A stretch of DNA of 64,000 nucleotides from Vibrio sp. SCSIO 43137 (GTDB lineage: Bacteria > Pseudomonadota > Gammaproteobacteria > Enterobacterales > Vibrionaceae). Of the stretch, positions 27,800 to 37,366 are shown one piece after another. Location of the stretch: positions 1,426,001 to 1,490,000 of the forward strand of contig NZ_CP116384.1 in the NCBI RefSeq assembly GCF_028201475.1. Reading direction: 5' to 3'. The notes beneath the pieces were generated by a model. That model had not been told where the DNA came from, did no database searches, and worked only from the letters and a program-made list of their open reading frames with translations. The position numbers and the translations under genes are program-made. How positions within the stretch are numbered: the first letter of the stretch is position 1; every line of letters begins with the position of its first letter.

Positions 27800-29110
27800 C
27801 TACATTGCCAGCTTTTTAACCATTTTCAGAGAGTTTCCGAATATGGCTTCAGCAACATGATCAGGGAAATCCTTTGGCAACCTTCCTCTTACTCGTTCAA
27901 TGGCTTCAGGAAGATCGACTTGTATATCGTCTAAGATGATTTGCATTTTATCCTGATTAAACCCGACAGATTTTGCAGTATCTAAAAAGTGATGAGCGTA
28001 GATTTTATTGATCTCATACTTCTTACCTTTAGTGGCTTTTAGCCCCATTGCTAACTTCAGTTTTCTGATATTTAGCCCTTTCCCACCAAGGACAACATAA
28101 GCAGATAAGATGTCATAAAAAGGAGTGAGCCTGTAGCTACCGCCCTTTTCTATATAAATTGAGTAGTTCTTTGCATGCCCGTCCGTAGCACCAATTGCCC
28201 ATTGAAAAACCTGAAACTTCATAAAATTATATTGATCGTCCAGAGCATTACTGGATCCCATTAACAGCTTCATTATTTCAGCAATACCGGGGCCTCCCTG
28301 AAATTCATACTTTATCGACGGAGGCTTTCCATAAACCTGACAAATATCTTCCTGAGGTAAACGCAACACCTTAGTTCTATCCCGGTTCCAACGCCTGTCA
28401 AAACGTTCCACAGCCAAAGCTTTCACACTCTTCACCTGTATCATTTCAATCTCAGGAACGTCAAAACCAAGCTCTCTTGCCAGTTCAATACAGAGGTATT
28501 CGTTTTCCACACTGTCCGTTAGATCCAGTGTTGCATGCGCTTGTTGTATCTCACCAATAGGAAGCTTGATAATGTGGGTGGTCGGTGTGTTTCCTTCAGG
28601 TATACACCATTGATCATTAAAACGAAGAAGAGCTGTTTTTTCCTGTACACCCGCTACAGAAATCCTGAAGTCCTCTTCTTCCTCCAGCATTCCCAGAGGA
28701 ATCTCTGACTTGTATGCCAGAAGAACATTTTCCAGCTTATCTTCATCTAAAACCTTGTAGCTTATCGGTTCTTCTTTATACGGCTTATCAGGTGGTAAAA
28801 GGGTGATTGCACCAACACTGTCTTTACCCACTTCTTTCAGAAGATCAAATGGTTGAATAGACGAAGCTTTATATCTGGTTACGATTCTTTCTCTAACCTT
28901 TGGCGCATCAGGCAACAGGTTATCAAAATAATTAATGACTGCGTCTGAGTTTATTCGGGGAAGTTGCAGTTTAAGCGATAGGGACAGAGGACGGGCTTTA
29001 CTGTTTGTTATCCAGTCGGAATCATATTGAAATGAATGAGCACCGTTTGACTGCTTCTTCAACCTGCCGACAAGCTCTCCATTCATATAGGCTATTAACT
29101 CTTGCATCAC
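27800..29110 (-). CDS. hipA: HipA serine/threonine kinase toxin
   Basis: This 436-residue protein is close in length and sequence to E. coli HipA (440). It has the N-terminal subdomain, the FRISVAGVQEKTALLRF segment with S151 (equivalent of the autophosphorylated S150), THIIKLPIG, LAVERFDRRW, and catalytic and Mg motifs ATDGHAKNYS and RLTPFYDILSA. HipA phosphorylates glutamyl-tRNA synthetase and slows growth, giving persistence. Its start overlaps hipB by 4 bp. All key residues appear present, so it is probably active. Confidence 0.95.
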   Translation of the reverse strand: MMQELIAYMNGELVGRLKKQSNGAHSFQYDSDWITNSKARPLSLSLKLQLPRINSDAVINYFDNLLPDAPKVRERIVTRYKASSIQPFDLLKEVGKDSVGAITLLPPDKPYKEEPISYKVLDEDKLENVLLAYKSEIPLGMLEEEEDFRISVAGVQEKTALLRFNDQWCIPEGNTPTTHIIKLPIGEIQQAHATLDLTDSVENEYLCIELARELGFDVPEIEMIQVKSVKALAVERFDRRWNRDRTKVLRLPQEDICQVYGKPPSIKYEFQGGPGIAEIMKLLMGSSNALDDQYNFMKFQVFQWAIGATDGHAKNYSIYIEKGGSYRLTPFYDILSAYVVLGGKGLNIRKLKLAMGLKATKGKKYEINKIYAHHFLDTAKSVGFNQDKMQIILDDIQVDLPEAIERVRGRLPKDFPDHVAEAIFGNSLKMVKKLAM

Positions 29111-29352
29111 CAGTCCTCATCATCGGGAGTACTTGTCTGGTTCTGGCTTTTTTCATCAACAGTTAATACTAAGTCCATTGCCTGAAGCAATTTGAAAAAA
29201 GTAGCGAGGGTAGTCCGGCTAGGGTTATTTTCAAAGTTGGAAATGGTTGCCTGTTTTATACCAACCTTTTTTGCAAGTTCACTTTGGCTCCAGTTATTTT
29301 GTTGCCGTATGAGAAGTATTCTGTCAGCAAGTTGCTTTGGACTGTATATCAT
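29107..29352 (-). CDS. hipB: HipB antitoxin/repressor
   Basis: This 81-residue Xre-type HTH protein has WSQSELAKKVGIKQATISNFENN. It ends in an acidic tail closing with Trp (DDEDW), like the E. coli HipB tail that ends in Trp and governs HipA contact and Lon turnover. It binds HipA and the operators just upstream. Overlapping hipB-hipA order is canonical. Confidence 0.95.
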   Translation of the reverse strand: MIYSPKQLADRILLIRQQNNWSQSELAKKVGIKQATISNFENNPSRTTLATFFKLLQAMDLVLTVDEKSQNQTSTPDDEDW

Positions 29353-29401
29353 TTACCCTTTCCCCTCAGCATTTCATCTGGTCATATAGATAGCTATAGT
29401 T

Positions 29402-29475
29402 TATCCCCTACTGGGGATAGAGATACAATTATCCCCTACAAGGGATAAAAATGCAATTATCCTCTACAGGGGATA
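29402..29475. promoter_or_regulatory. Three HipB operators, 28-bp phased
   Basis: Three copies of TATCC-N8-GGATA, the known HipB operator, are at 29402-29419, 29430-29447 and 29458-29475. Each start is exactly 28 bp from the next. The cores are CCTACTGG, CCTACAAG and TCTACAGG. They lie 50-123 bp upstream of hipB and probably mediate cooperative autorepression. The third abuts the end of the LysR gene. Confidence 0.92.
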
Positions 29476-29489
29476 GCCGACTCTGTATC

Positions 29490-30425
29490 TCAATCACCAC
29501 TGTTTATATCAGGGGTAAACTCAACAATAAGTTCCCGCAGCCATTTATGGCTGGGATCATTATCGTAATGGCGGTGCCAAAGTAAGAAGTAGCCACCGGA
29601 ATCCAGTTGCAGGGGGATAGGCATGACGACAAGATTAGCATCCATATTAAGTGCTTTTATCGACGAGCGGGGATAGCACATCAGCAAATCACTAGCCTCA
29701 CACAACTTCACGGCACTCTGAACATCCGACATCTTAACGGCGTTATCCATCCACCTGTTTTCAGAAGCCAAAATCTCCTTTAACAGCCAGCCACTTACAC
29801 CACCTACGGTCACGAACAGGTGGCGATATTTAAGGAAAGTGTCCAGATTCCACTCTTCCTGCAATGCCGGATGCCCTTTGCGCATCAAACAGACAGAGTT
29901 ATCACGCATCAGCTCCACATAATGAAGATCATCTGGAATGGTGGTTACATGAGTTCCGGAGCGTTTATCCCACTCAAAAATACCGATGCCGAAATCAATT
30001 TCCCTGCGCAATAAACGTCCAAGGCTATCTTCCCCCCATGTCCTGCTGGTAATACTAATGCAGGGAGCCAGCTTAAGCAGCTGAGGCATAAAATACGGAT
30101 AGGTAACTGGATAAGCCGTTTCAACCAGATCAAAGTTAAATAGACGCTTACTGTTCTCCGGCTCAAAGGTAGAAGGTATCGCCAGTTGGTCGACTTGGTT
30201 AAGCACTTCATAAATTCTGGGAGCAAGGGAAAGCGCCTTCGGAGTAGGGTTTAACCCTCTGGCCATTCGTTCAAACAGCGGATCATCAAACACTTCCCGC
30301 AATTTTGCCAACTGTTTACTTACGGCCGACTGACTGAGATATAAACGCTCCGCAGCCGCGGTAACACTGCGCTCTTCCAGCAAAACAGCCATTACGCGCA
30401 ACAGATTTATATCAAAGTCTTTCAT
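29490..30425 (-). CDS. LysR-family transcriptional regulator
   Basis: This 311-residue protein has an N-terminal winged HTH (about 1-60; SVTAAAERLYLSQSAVSKQLAKLREVFDDPLFERM) and a LysR substrate-binding domain (about 90-300). It belongs to the NodD/LeuO-like branch by the PLFERMARGLNPTPKA pattern. Tail-to-head with the hip locus and head-to-tail after the LysE exporter, so its target is not obvious. Confidence 0.9.
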   Translation of the reverse strand: MKDFDINLLRVMAVLLEERSVTAAAERLYLSQSAVSKQLAKLREVFDDPLFERMARGLNPTPKALSLAPRIYEVLNQVDQLAIPSTFEPENSKRLFNFDLVETAYPVTYPYFMPQLLKLAPCISITSRTWGEDSLGRLLRREIDFGIGIFEWDKRSGTHVTTIPDDLHYVELMRDNSVCLMRKGHPALQEEWNLDTFLKYRHLFVTVGGVSGWLLKEILASENRWMDNAVKMSDVQSAVKLCEASDLLMCYPRSSIKALNMDANLVVMPIPLQLDSGGYFLLWHRHYDNDPSHKWLRELIVEFTPDINSGD

Positions 30426-30506
30426 CTTTTAGCTCTTTTTATAAGTTAACCATTGAGATTCTATAAGATAACTAGGTGTTCGTGTAGGTACACGGCTTAT
30501 TAAAAA

Positions 30507-31139
30507 CTAGCTTGCAAACAGAGCAATACTGAAGAAGATAAGAACTGCACCCGCACCTCTTTCTACCAGATGAATACTTTTCTTGAGGCTCTTCTGAATA
30601 CGGGGCTGCCCTATGCTCGCAGCAACCAAAAAATCCCATAGCAAAACAGTGAGAAACATCCATATACCACAAGAAACTTGCTGAACCAATGTAACTTGGT
30701 TTCCCAGAATAACGGTCATCAGGCTCATATAAAACAGAGCATTTTTAGGGTTAAGTAAGGCAGAGTTCAGGCCAAGGATCAGCTGTTTTATTACTGAGGG
30801 CGCCAGTTCCTGATCTTGGTCGTCTTCAGGAAAAGTACTGTTTCTTTTACTTTTTAGCAATTGAAAACCGATCCATAACAGATAGATCGCGCCAGATACT
30901 TCAACTATTGAAAAAAGCAGGGAGTTATCGCGGATACTTGTCCAGCCAAGTATCGCTATTGCAATATAAACAGCGTTACCCAGAGCAACTCCGACACAGA
31001 TAAACCGGCTACCACGCAGTCTATGCCGGATTGAATGAGCCACGATTAAGAAAAAATCCTGCCCCGGACTTAACAGCGCGACGAAATGAGCCAGTGCTAA
31101 TGCAGGAAAAGCCGCAGGGAGAAGGGTTGAAAACAGCAT
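30507..31139 (-). CDS. LysE/RhtB-family amino-acid exporter
   Basis: This 210-residue protein has about six membrane helices with the family motif LLSPGQDFFLIVAHSIRHRLRGS near the start and LLWIGFQLLKS in the middle. It exports amino acids or related metabolites. It lies 50 bp downstream of a broken AraC-type regulator on the same strand, which may have controlled it. Confidence 0.88.
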   Translation of the reverse strand: MLFSTLLPAAFPALALAHFVALLSPGQDFFLIVAHSIRHRLRGSRFICVGVALGNAVYIAIAILGWTSIRDNSLLFSIVEVSGAIYLLWIGFQLLKSKRNSTFPEDDQDQELAPSVIKQLILGLNSALLNPKNALFYMSLMTVILGNQVTLVQQVSCGIWMFLTVLLWDFLVAASIGQPRIQKSLKKSIHLVERGAGAVLIFFSIALFAS

Positions 31140-31188
31140 AAATGGTTACCTATATTCTTAATAATTCTCAGACTATAGGTACTTCCAT

Positions 31189-32049
31189 TTAGGAATTATT
31201 GTCGAAAAATGACGTTAGCTGCTGATATTGCCTTGGCGTAGAAGCAGTGTAGCTGACAAAGTTACGATGAAACTGACTTTGGTCAGAAAAACCTACTTCC
31301 GTTGCAACATCTACGATGTTCATACCATATCTAAGCAAGTACTTAGCTTTTTCAATCCGGTTATTATTTAAGAATGACTTAGGCGGGATACCGAACTGGT
31401 TTTTGAAGTTACGAATCAGCGTCTCTTTTGGTCTGCCCAGTTGCTGAGAAAGTGTCTCCAGAGAAGGAGGATGGACGATATCTTCAAGCAGCCGGTGTCT
31501 TACCTTATTTGCTAACTCATCAACACTATCTGGCTTATGTACTGGTGAGCAATAACGACTTATTAAGCAGAAAAGAAGGTTATCTAACTCAGCAGCCTAC
31601 TTCTTGGATTCCAGCCCAGACAGTAAACCAATTAAAGTAGATAATCTCAGCCCGCACTCAGCTTCAGAAACCACCCTTTGCTCGCATATAAACTGCGTTA
31701 CCTGATATCCGTATAACCTTGATAGCAGGTTGCAGCACCACGTGTTATCAACATAAAGCATATGGTAACTACGGGGCTTACCCTCAACAGGATTACAGGC
31801 ATGTACCAGATCAGGCTCGATTAAAACAATGTCGCCTTCACCCAGAACAATATGCCGACCGTCAACGAATGTCTGAGTCGCACCTGACTCAATAATGCCA
31901 ATTGAAAGCTCAGGATGGCTGTGCGCTTTGTAGCCCTGAATACTGTTGTGCGTAGAGCGAATGGTCAGATGCGAAACAGCCTTACTACTCCAGAAACGCT
32001 GGTCAATGTCACGAACGGTATTAGCCAAGATATGAAACTCCATTTTCAT
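31189..32049 (-). pseudogene. AraC-family regulator interrupted by an in-frame TAG
   Basis: The frame from ATG 32049 encodes an N-terminal cupin-like sensing domain (HSHPELSIGIIESG and VLGEGDIVLIEPDLVHACNP), then TAG at 31597-31599 after GLESKK. The same frame continues for 135 codons to TAA at 31189-31191. This second part reads as a complete AraC DNA-binding domain with two HTHs (PPSLETLSQQLGRPKETLIRNFKNQFGIPP, then IVDVATEVGFSDQSQFHRNFV). I translated it by hand. Without readthrough the product lacks DNA binding. A CAG-to-TAG change or a sequencing error would restore a 286-residue regulator. It precedes the LysE gene. Confidence 0.8.
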
Positions 32050-32167
32050 AGTTCAATACCCTAAACATGCTACAACACCAGTCTCATATCAATATTACTC
32101 TATCCGTTTTTCCATAAACCTTGACTATACTGTAGCTAATCAACTTCTTATAGCCAGGGACGGTAAC

Positions 32168-32938
32168 TTGAAGCGATTGTCATTTGTCATTTTTTTGCTT
32201 TTCATCTGTGTATACAACGCAAAATTTAGCTTTGCATCTAATCATTCCAGAACACTGACACTGGCCGCCGTTGAGTGGAAGCCTATGAACAGTCCGGAGC
32301 TTAAAAATGATGGATATATGTCAGAAATAGTCCGCACCGCCCTCTCTAAAACCGGTTACCTGCTTAATATTGAGTGGGCTCCGTGGAATAGAGTATTAGA
32401 AGTGAGCAAACTAGGTGGCTACGACGGGATAGTGGTTGCCTCTTATAAACAAGATCGGGAAGCCTTTTTTGAATACTCATCAACCATTGGCAGTTCACGG
32501 TTTACCTTCTGGCAAGGTAACGAAAGTTCATACTCTTACGACAGTTTAGATAGCTTTGACGGTATGAAAGTGGGCGTGCTCCTCGGTTCTAATTTCACTC
32601 AGGATCTTAAAAACCACGGTGGCATAATGGTTGATGAAGTAAACGATATCCGCCAAAACATAATGAAACTCTCTCACGGCAGAATAGATGCATTTCTGGG
32701 CTCTTATGACAATGTAAATTACCTTTTAAATGGTGAAATGAGTGAACACAGAAATAGAATAAAGCCCATCACACCGGATTATCGTACCTATGATTTATAT
32801 ATGCTGATTTCAAAAAAACATCCGGACCACAAACTTATCGTTAATGCCTTTAATCGTGCATTAAGCGACATGATGTCTGACGGAAGTTATCAATCGATAC
32901 TTTTAAAGCATGGCGTTTTAAATACTGAAGGTCAGTAA
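32168..32938 (+). CDS. Periplasmic amino-acid-type substrate-binding protein (SBP_bac_3)
   Basis: This 256-residue protein has a signal peptide (about 1-23, FASNHSRT) and the fold pattern of family-3 solute-binding proteins: LAAVEWKPMNSPELKNDGYMSEIVRTAL, YDGIVVASYKQDREAFFEYSS and KVGVLLGSNFTQDL. No transporter genes are adjacent. Vibrios carry many such orphan binding proteins. The start is a TTG (codon at 32168) with AGGGACGG upstream. Confidence 0.8.
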   Translation: MKRLSFVIFLLFICVYNAKFSFASNHSRTLTLAAVEWKPMNSPELKNDGYMSEIVRTALSKTGYLLNIEWAPWNRVLEVSKLGGYDGIVVASYKQDREAFFEYSSTIGSSRFTFWQGNESSYSYDSLDSFDGMKVGVLLGSNFTQDLKNHGGIMVDEVNDIRQNIMKLSHGRIDAFLGSYDNVNYLLNGEMSEHRNRIKPITPDYRTYDLYMLISKKHPDHKLIVNAFNRALSDMMSDGSYQSILLKHGVLNTEGQ

Positions 32939-33075
32939 TCACTCCATAACTCCCACTCAAAAATAACTCTGAAGCGTTGCCATGTAGCGATTCCGATCTC
33001 CTTTATGTCCACTTCATAAAAACAAGTATCTGCACAATCCATTAAGGTGGAGTTGTATTAAGTCATATGCAGAAC

Positions 33076-33732
33076 TTATCTCAACAATGTTGCTAAATGC
33101 GCTTCACTAAAATCAGAAAGTTTTTGTAGTTTTAAATGCGATTCTGGGAATTTATGATGGAATTTATCAGGCTGAGGAATAACTACGGTTTTAACATTCG
33201 CTCTTGTTGCAGCAAGCATTCCTGAATATGAATCTTCAAAAGCTATACAGTTTAAAGCATCCACACCAAGTTTATGGATTGTTGAAAGATATACATCTGG
33301 TGCAGGCTTGCCTTTCTCAACATCATCTGCAGAAGATATTGCATCAAAGTAATCAATGATGCCTAACTTTTCTAAAATTACCGGTATTAGCTGATATGGA
33401 GAGTTGGTAGAAAGCCCGATTTTGAAGCCCTTTTCCTTAAGGAAAAACAGAGTTTTTGTAACGCCTTCCAGTTCTCGGCCTTTTTCTTTAATTAAACACT
33501 CAACCCTACCTACAACAGCGGCTTCAACTTCATCTAAACTTTTCCCTGACCATGGATTGCGTTCAAACCAAAACTGAGTAACATCTCTTGTTGTCATAGT
33601 TGCCGTTTGCTCGGCCAACTCTTCTTTTACATCTACCCCGACTGATGAGAAAACCTCTCTTTCTGCTTCCTTCCATAGCGGTTCTGAATCAATCAACAAG
33701 CCATCCATATCAAAAATTGCAGCGTATATCAT
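33076..33732 (-). CDS. HAD-superfamily sugar phosphatase, YniC/HxpB-like
   Basis: I place the start at 33732 (MIYAAIFDMDGLLIDSEP) and leave out 53 upstream codons that do not resemble the family. The 218-residue product has HAD motif I DMDGLLIDSE (D8 and D10), motif II STNSPYQLIP, the Lys of motif III (EKGKPAPDVY) and motif IV CIAFEDSYSG. It is close in length and sequence to E. coli YniC, a hexitol/2-deoxyglucose phosphatase. Confidence 0.85.
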   Translation of the reverse strand: MIYAAIFDMDGLLIDSEPLWKEAEREVFSSVGVDVKEELAEQTATMTTRDVTQFWFERNPWSGKSLDEVEAAVVGRVECLIKEKGRELEGVTKTLFFLKEKGFKIGLSTNSPYQLIPVILEKLGIIDYFDAISSADDVEKGKPAPDVYLSTIHKLGVDALNCIAFEDSYSGMLAATRANVKTVVIPQPDKFHHKFPESHLKLQKLSDFSEAHLATLLR

Positions 33733-33965
33733 TGGTACATCCTCAGTAAAATCTGCGGTGAAAAATGCCTCAACTAATGTGGCAGCCATACGAAAGCAAG
33801 GAGGATAACATACCGATTTAAAAAACAACCTCCCTAGTTCACCTAAGAACCTATAAAAACAAGAACGAGTATTACTTTGAATAGGGCGCAATATTCGGAT
33901 GTTTTAGGATTAATACCGCCGCTAGTATAAAAATATCACTGAATAACACAGAGTACCTGCCAGCC

Positions 33966-34889
33966 ATGACAGCAAACATTAACCACTCCATAAACTCAAA
34001 AGTATGGGCTATGCTCATTTTACTCTCGGTCTTATGGGGCGGTTCTTTCTTTTTTGTGGGCGTAGCCGTCAATGACCTTCCTCCATTAACCATAGTGACA
34101 CTTAGAGTGGGAATTGCCGCATTTACCCTATGGGGAATCGCTATGATGATTGGCTTACGTCCTCCAAAAAGCCTGAAAATATGGGGCTCTTTCTTAGGCA
34201 TGGGATTGCTCAACAATGTCATCCCTTTTGCTTTGATAGTATGGGGGCAAACTCAGATTGCATCAGGCTTAGCCTCGATTCTGAATGCTGCAACACCGAT
34301 ATTTGCTGTAGTAGTCGCGGGTGCTATGCTGCCTGATGAACGGCCAACACCATTGAAAATTATTGGCGTCGTTCTCGGCTTTGTAGGAGTAGCAGTAATG
34401 ATAGGTATGCCCGCGTTGGGTGGTGAAAATCATCTATTGGCACAACTCGCCATTGTTGGTGCCGCCTTATCTTACTCATTTGCAGGGGTATACGGACGTA
34501 GATTCAAAACACTGGGGGTGAACCCTACCGTTACAGCAGCAGGGCAGGTAACTGCCTCAGCACTGATATTACTACCTATTACCTTGTACGTAGAAGGCAC
34601 TATCAATATAGACCAAACAAGCATAAGCACATGGCTAGCCATAGCTGGACTTGCCGTTGCCTCAACAGCGTTCGCGTATATTCTCTATTTCAGAATTCTT
34701 GAACTGGCAGGTGCAACAAACGTACTATTGGTAACACTGCTTGTGCCAGTCTCTGCGGTTCTGCTTGGCTCACTATTCCTGAACGAGACTCTGGAAGTGA
34801 TTCATATAACGGGCATGGCGTTAATAGCAATCGGGTTATCCGCTATTGATAGCCGGCTATGGCAACGGATGATATCAAGCTTAGCTTAA
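33966..34889 (+). CDS. EamA-family (DMT) transporter
   Basis: This 307-residue protein has ten membrane helices in two EamA halves (about 12-145 and 155-295). The first half has LLSVLWGGSFFFVGVAV and the second YSFAGVYGRRFK and ILELAGATNVLLVTLLVPVSAVLLG. It is probably an exporter of small metabolites. Divergent from the HAD gene and 18 bp upstream of the DNA glycosylase gene; the two may be co-transcribed. Confidence 0.9.
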   Translation: MTANINHSINSKVWAMLILLSVLWGGSFFFVGVAVNDLPPLTIVTLRVGIAAFTLWGIAMMIGLRPPKSLKIWGSFLGMGLLNNVIPFALIVWGQTQIASGLASILNAATPIFAVVVAGAMLPDERPTPLKIIGVVLGFVGVAVMIGMPALGGENHLLAQLAIVGAALSYSFAGVYGRRFKTLGVNPTVTAAGQVTASALILLPITLYVEGTINIDQTSISTWLAIAGLAVASTAFAYILYFRILELAGATNVLLVTLLVPVSAVLLGSLFLNETLEVIHITGMALIAIGLSAIDSRLWQRMISSLA

Positions 34890-34907
34890 TCAACGACAAG
34901 GATGAAA

Positions 34908-35528
34908 ATGGATAGTAACACCGTGCTTCAGGGTATTGAGCAACTCAGTATTCAGGATAAAGATATAAAAGATGCTATCGCAAAGCTGGGTATGCCGGAA
35001 GCACGTGCACGATCCAGAGGTTTTGAGACTTTTCTGTCTACCATCATAGGCCAACAACTATCCACCAAAGCAGCCCAGTCAATTATGGCGCGTGTTCTAG
35101 ACCTTATGGATCAGCCCACCCCTGAGCAGTTTATAAAAATACCGGCTCAGACCCTGCGAGATGCGGGCTTATCGTTTCGAAAAATAGAGTATACCCAAGG
35201 CTTAGCGACCGCCGTACTTGATGGCAGTTTTGATATTGATGATTTAGAAAACCTTAGTGATGACGATGCCATAAAAGCGATCACCAGCCTCAGGGGGCTG
35301 GGTCGCTGGAGCGCTGAAATTTACCTGATGTTCTCATTAGGCCGGATGGATATATTTCCTGCCGATGATTTAGGAATACTTGTCGGGTTACAGCTACTGA
35401 AAGGGCTTGATAGCAAGCCAACCGCAAAGCAGGCACGTGAAATGGTTGCCCATTGGGCTCCGTGGAGAAGCGCAGGTGCTTTATGTTTGTGGCACTATTA
35501 TCACCATCATACTTCTGATAAAAAATAA
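34908..35528 (+). CDS. DNA-3-methyladenine glycosylase II-like HhH-GPD protein
   Basis: Start at ATG 34908 is preferred (AAGGA 5-6 nt upstream), giving 206 residues. It has the HhH-GPD fold: FLSTIIGQQLSTKAAQSI, the hairpin LRGLGRWSAEIYLMF and the catalytic Asp in PADDLG. These match AlkA-type alkylbase glycosylases, but it lacks the AlkA N-terminal domain. It is probably a base-excision repair enzyme for alkylated bases. An Ada protein lies 2 kb away on the other strand. Confidence 0.87.
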   Translation: MDSNTVLQGIEQLSIQDKDIKDAIAKLGMPEARARSRGFETFLSTIIGQQLSTKAAQSIMARVLDLMDQPTPEQFIKIPAQTLRDAGLSFRKIEYTQGLATAVLDGSFDIDDLENLSDDDAIKAITSLRGLGRWSAEIYLMFSLGRMDIFPADDLGILVGLQLLKGLDSKPTAKQAREMVAHWAPWRSAGALCLWHYYHHHTSDKK

Positions 35529-35567
35529 CCTTGAAGAGCTATAGCTACCGACCTCAAATCTCCTAAT

Positions 35568-36206
35568 CTAGCGTACGCTTTTACGGGATATTTCATTGGC
35601 TAAATTTTTCACGCTTTCCGGAATATCACAGTTTAGAGCCCTGCTGACATCTTCCAGCTTATTAAACCCTGTAGGATGTAACAGGTATTCACTCAGCCTC
35701 TCTGTGAGTACCGGCGGATTAACACGGGTTTCATACAACACCATAACGCGCATGGCTCCCACTCCACTCGCCTTGCGCTGATAGCTATCCCATATAAAAC
35801 CATGTATATGACTGAGCTGGGGTAATGCCAATAGTGTGGCTGCGACACGATGAAGCTTAGGGTATGCACTTTTTCCCTGTTCTAATAGCCCGGCAATTTT
35901 GCCAATGGATTGCAAATCCAGTAAAACCAAGTCGTGCTCTACGTCCAGATGAACCAGCTTCTTTTTCTCGATTTTCGCAATATCAAACCGCCTTCGTTCT
36001 CCTTCTTCCTGCCTGAACAGCGTTTCTGCCATTGCTTCCGTGTGGGTTACTCCTAAGTACATGGATGGAATAACATTACCTTCTCCATCAAATAGCGGGC
36101 TAAAGCGATACGCACCACCATTACCGGAATTAAAAGCATTAGACGGGTATTTATCGGTGCAGATACGATATAGGCGTTGGCCAGCAGGTATGGTGTACAG
36201 TTTCAC
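35568..36206 (-). CDS. RES-domain toxin
   Basis: This 212-residue protein has the RES pattern LYRICTDKYPSNAFNSGNGGAYRFSPLFD with a conserved Arg and Tyr/Ser region, YLGVTHTEAMAETLFRQ and IHGFIWDSYQ. Start is a GTG directly after the TAG of the upstream antitoxin gene, so translation is coupled. RES toxins degrade or modify NAD+. The upstream gene carries the matching antitoxin domain. Confidence 0.88.
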   Translation of the reverse strand: MKLYTIPAGQRLYRICTDKYPSNAFNSGNGGAYRFSPLFDGEGNVIPSMYLGVTHTEAMAETLFRQEEGERRRFDIAKIEKKKLVHLDVEHDLVLLDLQSIGKIAGLLEQGKSAYPKLHRVAATLLALPQLSHIHGFIWDSYQRKASGVGAMRVMVLYETRVNPPVLTERLSEYLLHPTGFNKLEDVSRALNCDIPESVKNLANEISRKSVR

Positions 36207-37223
36207 CTATACCTCCGTCCTTGGGATTACTCTCTCTTGCGGATTTAAGTAATCCGTTACAAATTCAGAGAATAGCTTTGACTCTCCCTTCTCAAGCAGC
36301 TCTATCGGCTTTGCTGTGATTGAACCATCATCTAGATCCGGAGCTAAAACAGAGTCTACAATTTGATCTAAGCTGAGATCTTGGCCAGACAGATTCGCTA
36401 TTTCATCAGCTGATGGATTAAACAGCTTAGTGATAAGAGTTGCCGGTGTTGTCAGCCAAAAAGCGATGTCCCAGCCAGTAAGCTTCTCATACAACCTAGG
36501 AAGCTCAGCTTGCAGCCCTGTATATACACATGTTTCCGTATCCAACTGAAACTCTGGGTAGACAAAACCATCATTGGTTCGTAGGGCTAATACTTTTCCT
36601 TGCTCACGCATACGATTAAGCTTTCTGGAAGGGTTGCTGTCTTTAATATCAATCAGAGCACTAAAGGTTTTGCTGTCTAGAATATTGTGCTGTCGATAAA
36701 ATTGAGTGCGCTTTTTCACGAACCTCTGTCGCAATACCAATCTTGATTCTGAGATCTCATCTAATGGAAGAGTGCTTAAGGCCTCTTCTAAGTTATCTTG
36801 CTGCTTAAAAGAGGCCGTAATAAAGGTATTCATTGATTCAATCAGTGCTTTAGCTTCTTCAGACGAGCCCGATGTGCCACTTAACGTTACCGTTTGATCA
36901 GCTTTTCTTATCTGCTTTGCTACACCGGATTCAATCAAGTCCTCAGCGATAGACAACGCTAAATCGAACTCACTTTTTGACGAGCAGCCTCTGAATGCCT
37001 GAGTAGATACTTGCGGGTAATGAATGTCCATGTCAGGCAGGTTAGCGGAAGTGTGAGGATATGGCATATCCGGTTCGACGACTTTTGGAGTCACTTCAAT
37101 ATCTTTATCCAACGCTCTAGTTTCCTGAAAAGAAAACCCTCTTCTATGACGGGCAGCTGAATCTATAGAAGATTTTCGCCTCTGCCTCCATGAGCCTCTG
37201 GAGTGATTAGGTTTCGTTCTCAT
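36207..37223 (-). CDS. Xre/MbcA/ParS-type antitoxin with long N-terminal extension
   Basis: I place the start at 37223 (MRTKPNHSRGSWRQRRK), with an AGGGGCGG site upstream, giving 338 residues. The C-terminal half has the phrase GFVYPEFQLD and GWDIAFWLTTPATLITKLFNPSADEIANL, as in DUF2384 toxin-binding domains of RES-Xre systems. The N-terminal half (about 1-150) is Arg/Ser-rich and then low-complexity; I do not recognise it. The gene is much longer than usual antitoxins (about 150 residues). It precedes the RES gene without a gap. Confidence 0.72.
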   Translation of the reverse strand: MRTKPNHSRGSWRQRRKSSIDSAARHRRGFSFQETRALDKDIEVTPKVVEPDMPYPHTSANLPDMDIHYPQVSTQAFRGCSSKSEFDLALSIAEDLIESGVAKQIRKADQTVTLSGTSGSSEEAKALIESMNTFITASFKQQDNLEEALSTLPLDEISESRLVLRQRFVKKRTQFYRQHNILDSKTFSALIDIKDSNPSRKLNRMREQGKVLALRTNDGFVYPEFQLDTETCVYTGLQAELPRLYEKLTGWDIAFWLTTPATLITKLFNPSADEIANLSGQDLSLDQIVDSVLAPDLDDGSITAKPIELLEKGESKLFSEFVTDYLNPQERVIPRTEV

Positions 37224-37366
37224 GCTGCCGCCCCTGTAGAAATGGTATTTAAAAGCCACGCACTACCAATTCTACATCCAGACAAAATAAAGAGCAAAAA
37301 ATCATCAGTTGGCAAGCTACAAGCGGTATGGCTTCTTTACCGCCGAGTAAGGCTCTATCTGTTTCG

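Noticed and set aside
29402..29475. Regular short repeats as a CRISPR array
   Set aside because: Each unit is an 18-bp palindromic HipB operator with 10-bp spacers, next to hipB; no cas genes.
33735..33891. N-terminal extension of the HAD phosphatase
   Set aside because: The family starts at the DMDG region; the upstream part has no similarity and would overlap the divergent promoter area.
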